Notes: generated from the letters alone by a model not told the origin. A stretch of DNA of 64,000 nt from Marinilabilia rubra (GCF_003121985.1 NZ_QEWP01000018.1:1-64000), one strand, 5' to 3'; shown: positions 35,094 to 44,474, counted from the first letter of the stretch. Numbers and translations: made by a program.

Positions 35094-35912
35094 CTATGCC
35101 CCATGCGCTCCGCCCTTCAGCAAATGCTCCTTCAGCTCCCCCACATCACTCTGAATGGTATTGATCGACCTCATCAGGTGCTCCACCTCTATCTTGCCCT
35201 GGGGCAACTCGGGACTGATAAAATGCACAAACCTCCAGATTTCCCGGATTTCTTCCACAGGCAAATCGTAAGGATCATAAACGGGATTCAGACTAATGCA
35301 CTTCAGGCTGCTCTTCTCTTTTATTTCATTTTGAATAATCTTAAAGGAGATACCATCATCACGGGTTAGTATTACGCAGGCATCGCCGTCTTTTATGGTG
35401 TTCCAGTCGAGAATAAACTCCCCTGTAATCCATGCACCGCTGGGTACAGGCAACATGGAATCTCCACTAATTTGAAATGTCCGGTACTTCTTTTCTTTGT
35501 CCAGAAACGGCAGCCGGAAAACCGGCAACGAACTAATATATTCAGGATCGGAAAATCCGGTAAGGTAGCCTGCCTTTGCTTTCTCGGGAACCAACTCAAT
35601 ATTTTCCTCATTGTCAGGCCCCACGGTTGAAGTGAGAATCCGCAGACGGGAGCCACGAACGTAAACGTCATTCCCCCCTTCCAGATCTTTCAGTTGAAAG
35701 TTGGTCAGCTTGCCTAAATCCACCCGAACCAATGTGTCCATCGAGAGCCCAAAATAATCAGAAAGTGCGGTAAGCAAATCCAATGGTGGTCCTGAAACTT
35801 TATTCTCATAGTTATTGAGTGTTGGACGCTTAATATTCAGAGCGGCAGCCAGGTCTCCCTGAGTAAGCCCCTTGCGTTTGCGCAACAGCCGGAGATTAGA
35901 TGCAAAATACAT
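35094..35912 (-). CDS. XRE-family regulator with S24 (LexA-like) peptidase domain
   Basis: A 272-residue repressor with an N-terminal helix-turn-helix (NLRLLRKRKGLTQGDLAAALNI and RPTLNNYENKVSG, about 5-45) and a C-terminal S24 self-cleaving domain. The nucleophile segment is SGDSMLPVPSGAW and the lysine is in GISFKIIQNEI. The fold and layout are those of phage CI/LexA-like repressors that respond to DNA damage through RecA. It is upstream of a repair-type radical SAM gene, suggesting a damage-responsive role. An inverted repeat in its own leader suggests autoregulation. The signal is inferred. Confidence 0.92.
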   Translation of the reverse strand: MYFASNLRLLRKRKGLTQGDLAAALNIKRPTLNNYENKVSGPPLDLLTALSDYFGLSMDTLVRVDLGKLTNFQLKDLEGGNDVYVRGSRLRILTSTVGPDNEENIELVPEKAKAGYLTGFSDPEYISSLPVFRLPFLDKEKKYRTFQISGDSMLPVPSGAWITGEFILDWNTIKDGDACVILTRDDGISFKIIQNEIKEKSSLKCISLNPVYDPYDLPVEEIREIWRFVHFISPELPQGKIEVEHLMRSINTIQSDVGELKEHLLKGGAHGA

Positions 35913-35922
35913 GTTTATATTT

Positions 35923-35940
35923 TAATCTTTAGTTAGATTA
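35923..35940 (-). promoter_or_regulatory. probable autoregulatory operator of the S24 repressor
   Basis: TAATCT (35923-35928) and AGATTA (35935-35940) form an inverted repeat with a 6-bp spacer, between about +6 and +23 of the predicted transcript and 11 bp before the start codon. A further TAATCT half site lies at 35981-35986. A repressor bound here would block its own transcription. Confidence 0.55.
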
Positions 35941-35949
35941 CTTTATAAG

Positions 35950-35980
35950 CAAATATATGCAACCATTTTGATTTATGCAA
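35950..35980 (-). promoter_or_regulatory. promoter of the S24 repressor gene
   Basis: On the minus strand a TTG (35980-35978) and TATATTTG (35957-35950) are 20 bp apart, a full match to the Bacteroidota promoter. Predicted transcription start near 35946, 34 nt before the ATG. Confidence 0.7.
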
Positions 35981-36001
35981 TAATCTCAATTCACCTTTGC
36001 A

Positions 36002-36137
36002 CAATAGATCGTTAGATTTTTAGAAATAAGATATAAGATGAATCGTATGATATTGAAAATCTGCATCTTAGCATAAATAATCGTTTAAATATAAATAACT
36101 GACTACAAGTGCCTTATAAAAGTTTAACGGAGTATTG
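36002..36137 (+). mobile_element. MITE family 1, copy of 136 bp
   Basis: Left terminus CAATAGATCGTTAGAT, right terminus reverse complement CAATACTCCGTTAAAC. The 7 bases CTTTGCA are repeated directly on both sides (35995-36001 and 36138-36144) as a target duplication. It differs at about seven positions from the inverted copy at 39281-39416, which has the same length. Confidence 0.88.
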
Positions 36138-36220
36138 CTTTGCAGTATAATAACCGGAAAGCCCTCTAAAGCTGAACAACTGTTAGTACGTTCGCTAAAT
36201 AATATTTTGTGATCCCACTA

Positions 36221-37900
36221 CTAATCTGCAACTCTTTGACTGATTTCAGAATTGGAATTTATCTTCATCAGATAAATCTCTTTTAAAGCCATATGGCGCG
36301 TATTGGGATTAAGGAATTTCCAGTTCATTTTTGAAATTTTTTTATGCGAAAACAATTCCTCATATACCAGATTTTTACGGTAGCGCTCCTTTACAAAATC
36401 CCGACCTTCACGTGTGGTAATCAACCATCCACCCAGTTGATTGAAAACGCTATCAGCTTCTACCTGATTACGTAATTTCTTTGCTACCGTTTTGGGATAG
36501 TAATAATTCTCAAACTGAGTGGTGAGAAAACTATAAACCCTGTCATTGTCCTTCGCCATTTCATTGTACCGGTAACTGGCCTGAATAACTCCTTGATATT
36601 TATAGATTTCAGGAAAGAAATGAAGGTTAATGATCATATTCAATGAAATGGCAGCAACCACCATTGGAATCACTAAATTCATTACAGGTAATCCACGAAA
36701 CATTCTAAAGGAAAAAATGAAAAGACCAAAACAAAGGGCAATTATCCCCCATAAAAGCAGGTTATTAGACGGAAAAATAAAGACAACAATCAAAAATAAA
36801 AACATCCACATGAGTGCTACTGTTAAAGTGCGCATGGACAGAAAGCTTCTTTTCCATTTATCCAATGCAGGATCAGTGGATACTGTAATCACGAAATCAG
36901 CTACAATGATCGACAGCAAAGGAATCATCGGGAAAAAATAATGAGGCGCCTTTTGTCTGGCAAACGATAATATGAGCGAATAAATGAGTAATGCGCCATA
37001 AGTAAAATATTCGGGCCGCTCCTTAAAAGGATACTTTCTGAATTTTAAGTAACGCGTTTGCCACCAAATTGCCCCCAGTGCGAACAACGACCAAGGCAAA
37101 AAAATGTACAACATGGTATGCAGATAAAAAAAATAATCGGAATTACTTCCGACATAATCTCCAGTGATACGACCAGCATTATTGGTCCAGAAAAAGAATT
37201 CTATGCCCTCCCGGCCAAAAACATCAATATTACCTTTCAGCACGGGAAACAGAATCACCCCAAGAATGGGAAGGCCTGCCAGCCAAACGGGGGAGAATAA
37301 CTGACGCCAGTTACGGGTGGCCACCAAATGACTGCCCACAGCAAATACCGGGATAGCCAGGCCAATTGGGCCTTTGGTAATCATGGCCAATCCTGCACCG
37401 GTAAATGCCAGGATAAAACTCAGCAACTTTCCGGATTTAAGAAAAGCACTAAACTGCCAGATGCTGAACATGACATTGGCAGTCAGTAACGCATCTGTAT
37501 GCAAGTCATTGGAGTACAAAAACAGCATTTGGGAAGTGGCGTAAATAATCATTGCCAGAAATGCCACTTTGGGAGAGTAATAGTTTTTTGCCAACCGGTA
37601 AGTACTATAGACACCCAATACCGAAAAAAGGAGGGTTGGAAACTTAAAGGCAAACATAGACATGCCAAAAAGATGAAATGACGCTGCAGACAACCAAAAC
37701 AGCAAATGCGGTTTCTGCATGTAAGGATCTCCATGGATTTTTAAATGCAGCCAATCACCACTTTCATAAATATGCCGGCTAACAGCGGCGTATTTGCCGG
37801 CATCAATACTAACCTCCGGAAACAGCCCGGCAATATAAGCGGTAACACCTGCTAATACAAGCAGGAAAAGGAACAACTTTTCGGTTGGTTTGGCGTCCAT
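36221..37900 (-). CDS. GT39 / ArnT-like lipid-linked glycosyltransferase (second copy)
   Basis: A 559-residue membrane glycosyltransferase of the PMT/ArnT superfamily with about twelve helices. The conserved first loop has SIDAGKYAAVSRHI and DPYMQKPHLLFWLSA, and the large loop carries the usual Lys-Pro and aromatic residues. It lacks the exact DE pair of the first copy (here Asp in VSIDAGKY). A soluble C-terminal domain of about 120 residues ends the protein. Probably transfers a polyprenyl-phosphate-linked sugar to an envelope acceptor. It is flanked by MITE family 1 elements downstream (36002) and beyond the next genes (39281). Confidence 0.88.
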   Translation of the reverse strand: MDAKPTEKLFLFLLVLAGVTAYIAGLFPEVSIDAGKYAAVSRHIYESGDWLHLKIHGDPYMQKPHLLFWLSAASFHLFGMSMFAFKFPTLLFSVLGVYSTYRLAKNYYSPKVAFLAMIIYATSQMLFLYSNDLHTDALLTANVMFSIWQFSAFLKSGKLLSFILAFTGAGLAMITKGPIGLAIPVFAVGSHLVATRNWRQLFSPVWLAGLPILGVILFPVLKGNIDVFGREGIEFFFWTNNAGRITGDYVGSNSDYFFYLHTMLYIFLPWSLFALGAIWWQTRYLKFRKYPFKERPEYFTYGALLIYSLILSFARQKAPHYFFPMIPLLSIIVADFVITVSTDPALDKWKRSFLSMRTLTVALMWMFLFLIVVFIFPSNNLLLWGIIALCFGLFIFSFRMFRGLPVMNLVIPMVVAAISLNMIINLHFFPEIYKYQGVIQASYRYNEMAKDNDRVYSFLTTQFENYYYPKTVAKKLRNQVEADSVFNQLGGWLITTREGRDFVKERYRKNLVYEELFSHKKISKMNWKFLNPNTRHMALKEIYLMKINSNSEISQRVAD

Positions 37901-38110
37901 CTTCTTTCAATATAATATTCAACAACATTTAAAATAAATGTTCAGAATTGTACTAAATGCTACCTCTGCTTTAAGAATAGGTTAACTCTTGAAGATATTC
38001 CAGAACCACTTTTCTACGGCTTATTAAAAAGCCTCTTTGGCCACAAAATAGAAAAAATTAAGAATCAATTATATATCTTTACAGAGTTAATCAAAAACCT
38101 TTGCCAGTTT

Positions 38111-38521
38111 ATGAAAAACTCAAAAGCTTTCCTTTCCGATTTAGTTTATCAATTTAACGAATCTGTAATCTAGAAGCTTAAAGCAATTAGGCTCGGATTA
38201 CTTAAAAGTGTTTACCATAAGTGCATGATAGAAGAATGAACTCAGCGAAGAATCAATTTTCAATCTGAGCTACAGGTTCCGGTAAAATTCAAAGGGAAAC
38301 TTATTGAGACACCGTTAAGATGTGACCTAATTATTGAAAACATCTTACCTGAGGAACTCAAAGCTGTTGAAGCTGTATTACCGATGCATGAAGCACAAAT
38401 TTTGACTTACATGAAGCTTTTAAATGCTCCGGAAGGTTTATTGAATTATTTCAATTCAACCAATATTTTCAAGTACGGACAGAAAACCTTTGTCAATGAT
38501 TTGTTCAGAGACCTAAACTAA
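38111..38521 (+). pseudogene. decayed GxxExxY protein gene
   Basis: A single frame of 136 codons runs from the ATG at 38111 to the TAA at 38519-38521. It reads as a GxxExxY protein (PDDEXK-like family): GLLKSVYHKCMIEE, QSELQVPVKFKGKLIETPL, RCDLIIENILPEELKAVEA, LPMHEAQILTYMKLL and NIFKYGQKTFVNDLF. It is interrupted by TAG at 38171-38173 and TGA at 38237-38239, with no net frameshift, and the signature Glu of GxxExxY is Lys here. A few residues around the first stop also look lost. The family's role is unknown. Clearly non-functional as written. Confidence 0.85.
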
Positions 38522-38568
38522 AACTCCTTTGGCTTCTTATGTGCCTTATGTGTTTCAAAACAAAAAAA

Positions 38569-39294
38569 ATGGAAAATAACACACGCCCCGAGGGCTTCGA
38601 ACAGATCTTCTTTGCCGATGGTAATAATCTCGCCAAGGCCCATCCGGTAAAGCAGGATATTTCAAAGCTGAAAATTGCCCTGCGCCAGCTTCATCATAAT
38701 TCTGACCTGCTGATTGATGCTTTTATTCAACGATGTGAAAGCGAGAAGGTGCCGGTCGATTGTCACATGGGGTGTCAGTGGTGCTGCAACCAGGCGGTTT
38801 TTGCCTCCACGCATGAGATGGTGGTTTTGGCAGATTATCTGGAAAGAAGATTTTCTCCGGATACGGTTGCTGAAATAAAAGAAAAAGCCCGTGAAAAAGA
38901 GGAAAAACTCTCAGGGTTAACTCCCAAAGAAGTATTGAATACCAATCTCCCCTGCCCTCTTCTAAGAAAAGGAAGCTGCATGATTTATCCGGTTCGTCCC
39001 ATGGGATGTCGGATTTATCTTTCGTCAAGCGAAAAAAGTTGTCAGGCCAAATACCATAGTCCTGGTGATCCCCAAGCCATTCCGCAACTTTTCGACTTCA
39101 CGCTGAAAGCCGGAAGGCAACTCAATGAAGGTTTTGCCGCATCACTTAGAGAGGAAGGTCTGGATATCAAAGAACATCGCATCGAACATATACTTCTGAA
39201 TCTTCTGGAATCGCCCGACAAAAAAAATGAATGGCTGCAGGGCGCAACCATTCATAATAATTTTCCTTTCGATGAAATATCAATACTCCGTTAA
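38569..39294 (+). CDS. YkgJ-type cysteine-cluster protein
   Basis: About 241 residues with the YkgJ cysteine cluster: CHMGCQWCC near residue 60, then CPLLRKGSCMIYPVRPMGCRIY and a further Cys (SEKSCQAKY), probably binding zinc or an iron-sulfur centre. The function is unknown. I start at the ATG 38569 (MENNTRPEG); an ATG 30 bp upstream adds a less plausible Cys-rich peptide. The last four codons and the stop (39281-39294) come from the terminal repeat of a MITE family 1 insertion, so the original C-terminus has been replaced. Confidence 0.85.
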   Translation: MENNTRPEGFEQIFFADGNNLAKAHPVKQDISKLKIALRQLHHNSDLLIDAFIQRCESEKVPVDCHMGCQWCCNQAVFASTHEMVVLADYLERRFSPDTVAEIKEKAREKEEKLSGLTPKEVLNTNLPCPLLRKGSCMIYPVRPMGCRIYLSSSEKSCQAKYHSPGDPQAIPQLFDFTLKAGRQLNEGFAASLREEGLDIKEHRIEHILLNLLESPDKKNEWLQGATIHNNFPFDEISILR

Positions 39295-39416
39295 ACTTTT
39301 ATAAGGCACTTGTAGTCAGTTATTTATATTTAAACAATTGTTTGTACTAAGGTGCAGATTTTCAATATTATACGATTCATCTTATATCTTATGTCTAAAA
39401 ATCTAACGATCTATTG
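39281..39416 (-). mobile_element. MITE family 1, copy of 136 bp, overlapping a gene end
   Basis: Reverse-oriented copy, same length as the one at 36002. Flanks repeat AAATAT (39275-39280 and 39417-39422), a 6-bp target duplication. Its end CAATACTCCGTTAA supplies the last codons and the TAA stop of the YkgJ-type gene. Confidence 0.88.
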
Positions 39417-39428
39417 AAATATAATACT

Positions 39429-39660
39429 AACCTACATTATTCACAAATAATCTATTCCGATGTCCAACTATCGGCAAAATACAACCGTCCTCAATAAAAT
39501 GGATTTGAAAATAATTAATACGGTTATTATTATTTTTATGGTCGTATTGAACTCGCAAACTTGCTCGTTTCATTATTTCCTACATCCACTTTATCTGCGG
39601 TTGATTGTATTTCTTGATATTTGAACATCTCATAACGATAATTCATGAATAAAGCAGGCT
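39429..39660. mobile_element. MITE family 2, copy of 232 bp
   Basis: Left arm begins AACCTACATTATTCAC and the right arm, read in reverse, AGCCTGCTTTATTCATG. Inverted complementarity continues inward for about 50 bases with gaps (GATGTCCAACT against AGATGTTCAAA, AAATACAACCG against AAATACAATCAACCG). It is homologous to 49420-49617. Its right end overlaps the stop codon of the AbgT gene at 39659. Confidence 0.75.
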
Positions 39661-41179
39661 AAAGATGAATTCCAGCTCCCGGACCTAAAGGTAAGCCAAA
39701 CACAAGCCATATGATTAAAAGGATGCTCCACCCTATCAGGAAGGCAATGGAGTAGGGAATCATTGTTGCCATTACGGTACCCAATCCTGCTTTATTATCG
39801 TATTTATTAAAATAAGCGATGATCAGTGCAAAGAAACTCATCATGGGCGAAATCAGGTTGGTTACTGAGTCTCCGATGCGGTAAACAGCTTGGGACAACT
39901 CGGGGGAATACCCCAGAATCATAAACATAGGCACAAAGATGGGCGCCATAATGGCCCACTTGGCGGAAGCACTTCCCATCAACATATTTATCGATGCAGA
40001 AAGTATTACAAACAGCAGCATCAATGGAATAACGCCCAGATCGGCGGCCATTAAAGCCTCGGCTCCATTTACAGCCAGAATTACTCCCAGATTACTCCAT
40101 TTAAAATAGGCCACAAACTGAGCAGCAAAGAATACCAACACAAAATAGGTCGTGAGCGTCTGCATACTCTGAGCCATGCTCTTGGCCACATCCGAATCGT
40201 TCTTATATTTACCCATTATGGCACCGTAAACAACACCCATGGTTCCGGCAATAAGAAACAAAAAGGCAATCACTCCCCTAATCACAGGAGAAGACAAAAT
40301 ATTCCCATCTTCACCTCTGAGAATGCCGTCTTCGGGGATAAGTCCGACCAATATCACAGCCAACCAAAAAACAAGCACTACCAGACTCCACTTCAGCCCC
40401 TTCTTTTCTTTAGAAGATAATCGCTCAATTTTATCATGATGGACCTCCCCTTCATAGGTACCGAAACGGGGAGAAACAATCTTTTCGGTCACCCATGTAC
40501 CTATGGCAGCAATCAAAAATGTGGATACAATCATGAAATAATAATTGGCTGTCGGGTTCACTTCATAAGAAGGATCTATGATGCGTGCAGCCTCCTGGGA
40601 TAGTCCGGCCAATAACGGATCTACAGTTCCCAAAATCAGGTTGGCACTAAACCCTCCCGAAACGCCGGCAAATGCAGCCGCCATTCCCACAATGGGATGT
40701 CGCCCCACGGATTGAAAAATGATTCCGCCCAACGGAATCAAAAGCACATAACCAATGTCGCTGGCAAAATTGGAAAGAATTCCGGAGAAAACGAGTACAA
40801 AGGTCAAAAGCCTTTTGGGCGAAGATAATACCAACAAGCGAATAACAGCAGCAATCAATCCGCTCGATTCGGCAATCCCAATTCCCAACATAGCTACCAT
40901 TACAATGCCCAGAGGTGCAAATCCGGTATAGTTCTCTACCATACGATCCAGAATCATGGCTATTCCTTCTTTGCTAAAAAGGTTGACTACCGATATCATT
41001 TCTCCGGTTCCGGGATGTTCAACGGTCCATCCCAACCAAGCCCCTAAAGCCGAAAGCAGCAGAGCTGCCAACGCAAAAATTCCAAATAATGTTGCCGGAT
41101 GCGGTAATGCATTCCCCCCCTTCTCCAGAATATTTAAGAATCTGTCGAAGAAACTCTTCTTCTTTACTTTTTCACTCAT
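39659..41179 (-). CDS. AbgT family transporter (second copy)
   Basis: A 506-residue paralogue of the transporter at 19771-21288, with the same landmarks: HPIVGMAAAFAGVSGGF, LMGSASAKWAIMAPIFVPM and GDSVTNLISPMMSFFAL. Predicted 11-13 membrane helices. It probably moves p-aminobenzoyl-glutamate-like or sulfonamide-like compounds; two copies could differ in substrate. The stop codon TAG lies at the outer end of a MITE family 2 element (39659-39661). Upstream is a 392-bp intergenic stretch. Confidence 0.92.
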   Translation of the reverse strand: MSEKVKKKSFFDRFLNILEKGGNALPHPATLFGIFALAALLLSALGAWLGWTVEHPGTGEMISVVNLFSKEGIAMILDRMVENYTGFAPLGIVMVAMLGIGIAESSGLIAAVIRLLVLSSPKRLLTFVLVFSGILSNFASDIGYVLLIPLGGIIFQSVGRHPIVGMAAAFAGVSGGFSANLILGTVDPLLAGLSQEAARIIDPSYEVNPTANYYFMIVSTFLIAAIGTWVTEKIVSPRFGTYEGEVHHDKIERLSSKEKKGLKWSLVVLVFWLAVILVGLIPEDGILRGEDGNILSSPVIRGVIAFLFLIAGTMGVVYGAIMGKYKNDSDVAKSMAQSMQTLTTYFVLVFFAAQFVAYFKWSNLGVILAVNGAEALMAADLGVIPLMLLFVILSASINMLMGSASAKWAIMAPIFVPMFMILGYSPELSQAVYRIGDSVTNLISPMMSFFALIIAYFNKYDNKAGLGTVMATMIPYSIAFLIGWSILLIIWLVFGLPLGPGAGIHL

Positions 41180-41571
41180 ATTATTAGATCATTAGATTTT
41201 CAAAAGATAGATTGATAAATTTTAAGACAAATCATAAATATCAGGATTATGAACTCTCCTAAAAACATTGTTTTTATCACACACAGAATTTCGGTTGTCT
41301 TAAATAAAAAGACTCTTCACATCATTCAACCCTGACGCTTACACCATTTATAAACGCAATAAAATCAAAGCCCCGAAAATAAAAAAAATCAGTTTACTAC
41401 AAACTGATTTAAATCGTCTCTGCCGGAAATGGTATTTTAAGAATCCATTAACATTACAACAAAATGCAGGTAAAAGTTGCAAATTCTTCCACGAACAAAG
41501 GATTTTTCCTGACTAACGAAACCTTTTTCTTGATTTTTAGTACAAATCAGAACACATAAACGTAAAAAGAC
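41180..41571. other. divergent intergenic region between AbgT and the SprB-repeat gene
   Basis: About 390 bp holding promoters for two divergent genes. The left part (ATTAGATCATTAGATTTTC near 41183) resembles an eroded piece of MITE family 1. No clear TAnnTTTG box with a matching -33 is found on either strand. Confidence 0.4.
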
Positions 41572-44445
41572 ATGGGGCCACTTTACAAGCACTTGAGACA
41601 CAAGGCCGGGCATCGCATTTTTACACCGGCACTATTATTCTTCTGGATCTTCATCTTTTCAGGCAACATCCAGGCAGATGCAGCCAAAGACAAAGATTGT
41701 GTCAATTGTTTCTCCACATCGGTTGAGACGGTTGAAACAGAAGGGGAATGTATAACTTATGAAATTCTGGTTGAGGCTGGTGATTCATGCAAGCATGCTT
41801 TGTCGCATTTCACAGTAACAGTTCTCTGCGGAAACATCAGCGATGCCTCCAATTCCCGAAACTGGAAAATGGAGTACCCCGTAACCGACCCCACCACCGG
41901 ACTTACCGGCCTTAAAGTGGACGACATTCAGGAGTTTGGCGAAAACGGACAGGAATCATTCACGCTCACCTATACAGTTTGTGCTGATAACGAAGAATGC
42001 CTGAATGAACTCACCTCTCAGTCATTTGAAGTAGCATACAAAGCTGCCACCTGCGTATTTTTTGAAGAAATTGAACCTCCGGTGCGCTATGTTCCCCTTG
42101 AGGCATCACTTGAACCAACGCATATCACATGCACTAATTCTCAAAGCGGAGCTATTCAAACCACTGTTTCAGGAGGCGTGTCCCCTTATTCTTTTGAATG
42201 GTCAAACGGAGCAAACACCCAAAACCTTTCTAATCTTGAAGCAGGCCTATACTCACTTACTGTTACCGATGCGGCAGACAGCTCCATTGTACTATCTACT
42301 GAAATCACAGCACCTGCGTCCATCACGCCAAGGGCTGCCATCACTCCCGCTGCTTGTGGCCAAAACACTGGAGCTATCGACCTAACCGTTTCAGGCGGTT
42401 CAGGAGAGTACAACTTTCAATGGGATAATGGTTCTACCGAAGAGGACCTGGAAAACCTGGGAACAGGAATGTACACAGTGGTCATTTCTGATTCAGCAGG
42501 ATGTACCAGAGAAGCCACCTTTTATGTTTCCGAAGAGAGCCCCATTTCTATCTCTGAGACACATAACAAGCTTAAATGTTATGAGGACAGCACCGGAACC
42601 ATCGAAATTGAGGCAACAGGAGGAACTGAACCTTACAGCTTTAAATGGTCTTCCGGAGATACCACCCAAAACCTCAGCGGCCTTAATGCCGGTCTCTACA
42701 CCGTCATTGTGACCGATTCTCTGGGATGCACCAAAACCAAAAACATCAATCTCTCCAAAGAGTTGTTCTATGCCTCCATTGCAACTACTGATGCCGGTTG
42801 TTCCGGTAAAGGCGGCAGTGCTTCCATTACATTACGAAACGGAACGGAACCTTATTCCATAGAGTGGAGCACAGGCGACAGCACCCTAACAGTTGAAGAC
42901 CTTGAAGCCGGATATTATACAGTAAGAATTATCGATGTCAACGGCTGTGAGATATACCAGGCAGTTAACATCAATCAAAGCGAAGCACCCAAGATCTCAG
43001 TATCGTCCTCTTGGACCGGTTGTTCACCTGACGATTCTATAAGGGTAGACTTATCAGCCAATGGAGGCGCTGCCCCTCATGAATGGATTGTAAACGGGGA
43101 AAATTCCTCCTCTACGTTCTACCTGGATGACGCGGCTAATCTGGAGGTCACCGTAATTGATGCAACCGGCTGTACTTCTACTCAAAATACTGAAATTACC
43201 CCTAAAACAGGAGGTCCCGAAGTGCAAATCAACCTGACTGATGCCAGTTGTAATAATCCATTAGGATCAGCATCACTTTCCATTAATGGTGAAAGTCCTT
43301 TCTCTGTACATTGGAATGGTGAATCAGGAGAACTATCAACCGATTCACTGACTGCAGGAACTTATACAGTGCAGGTAACTGATGCCGATGGATGTGAAAC
43401 ATCAAAAAGCTTCACGGTAAGCAACATTGAGAAACCAACTGCTGAAATCATTAGTCCTGACATGATGCCTGATTGTTCCAGCTCTGACAATATTCTGGAA
43501 GGCATCACGACCAATGCCACAACCATTGGATGGGAATTGATAAGCTCCGACAGCAATTGGGTGTTAACTTCCAACGGTAGTCAAACAGCTACCTACAATG
43601 CCGGGACCGGCTCAGCCACGGCCATTCTGTCAGCTGAAAGCACTGATGGATGTTTCGCTTCAGACACCATTGACCTTAATTGTATTGACAATTCAACGCC
43701 AACTGATTCCATTGACGATGGAGATAGCAATGGTGGCAATAATGGAGGAGGAAGTAATGACGATCCAACATACAAAGACTGCAGCGCAGGCTGTTACGAA
43801 ATTACATCTGAAACGATTACTTCCACCGGAGCCGATTGCTATCATTATGAATTCACGATCAAGTCTGACGGGACCTGCTTCTACGACCTTTCGCACTTGG
43901 TAATAGAATTAGAAGAAGGCGTAGCTGCAAATGTTGAAAACTCGTTGGGCTATCCTATGGAGATTAATTTCACAGATCCGCAATCAGAGATGTTCGGAAT
44001 TAAGATCGACGAAATTTCAGGTTTAGAAGAGTCAAGGGATTCTCTTGTCGTTACCTTTGACCTTTGTGGAACTGAATCAGCAGTCACAGACTTCCGCTTT
44101 GGCTTTAAGGCAGGCCGGTGTCTCGATATCATTAAAATTGAAACACCCAAAGTTTCGGATCTCAAAACGGCAACTGAAACAGGCAACATTGACCTGATGG
44201 TTTACCCCAACCCTGCTACTTCATTTGTCACCTTTGATTTTGCAGTAAGCAAAAGCATGAGTGTGACCATTGAATTATATGATTCAGCAGGAAATAAAGT
44301 CGACCAGGTCTTCAACCAGGCAGCAGAAAAGAATATAGACTACAAAATTTCAAGCTCACTCAACAAATCCGCTGATCGCATGTTTTTCTATAGGATAAAA
44401 GCCGGCAATAGAATCCTTGAAGGGAAAATCATGAAGATTGATTAA
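41572..44445 (+). CDS. giant secreted SprB-repeat protein with T9SS sorting domain
   Basis: A 957-residue exported protein. It has a signal segment (about 1-37), an N-terminal Cys-rich domain (about 43-165), six SprB-type repeats of about 70 residues (about 195-640; motif GGxxPYSFxWSxGxxTxxLxxLxAGxYTVxVTDxxGC), an Asp/Gly/Asn-rich linker (near 715-730), a second Cys-rich domain (about 736-865) and a C-terminal type IX sorting domain (about 870-957, starting VYPNPATS). The two Cys-rich domains are clear paralogues: both have C-rich start, CxxYE, LSH, a Tyr-Pro / TDPxxxxxGxKxDxI block and KAgxC. SprB repeats occur in gliding adhesins, so a surface adhesion role is inferred. Confidence 0.9.
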   Translation: MGPLYKHLRHKAGHRIFTPALLFFWIFIFSGNIQADAAKDKDCVNCFSTSVETVETEGECITYEILVEAGDSCKHALSHFTVTVLCGNISDASNSRNWKMEYPVTDPTTGLTGLKVDDIQEFGENGQESFTLTYTVCADNEECLNELTSQSFEVAYKAATCVFFEEIEPPVRYVPLEASLEPTHITCTNSQSGAIQTTVSGGVSPYSFEWSNGANTQNLSNLEAGLYSLTVTDAADSSIVLSTEITAPASITPRAAITPAACGQNTGAIDLTVSGGSGEYNFQWDNGSTEEDLENLGTGMYTVVISDSAGCTREATFYVSEESPISISETHNKLKCYEDSTGTIEIEATGGTEPYSFKWSSGDTTQNLSGLNAGLYTVIVTDSLGCTKTKNINLSKELFYASIATTDAGCSGKGGSASITLRNGTEPYSIEWSTGDSTLTVEDLEAGYYTVRIIDVNGCEIYQAVNINQSEAPKISVSSSWTGCSPDDSIRVDLSANGGAAPHEWIVNGENSSSTFYLDDAANLEVTVIDATGCTSTQNTEITPKTGGPEVQINLTDASCNNPLGSASLSINGESPFSVHWNGESGELSTDSLTAGTYTVQVTDADGCETSKSFTVSNIEKPTAEIISPDMMPDCSSSDNILEGITTNATTIGWELISSDSNWVLTSNGSQTATYNAGTGSATAILSAESTDGCFASDTIDLNCIDNSTPTDSIDDGDSNGGNNGGGSNDDPTYKDCSAGCYEITSETITSTGADCYHYEFTIKSDGTCFYDLSHLVIELEEGVAANVENSLGYPMEINFTDPQSEMFGIKIDEISGLEESRDSLVVTFDLCGTESAVTDFRFGFKAGRCLDIIKIETPKVSDLKTATETGNIDLMVYPNPATSFVTFDFAVSKSMSVTIELYDSAGNKVDQVFNQAAEKNIDYKISSSLNKSADRMFFYRIKAGNRILEGKIMKID

Positions 44446-44474
44446 ACGTTTTTCCGTAGATTTTTTTCATAACT

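Noticed and set aside
36002-39416. The two inverted 136-bp MITE copies as ends of one composite transposon
   Set aside because: Each copy has its own, different target duplication (CTTTGCA and AAATAT), so they inserted independently.
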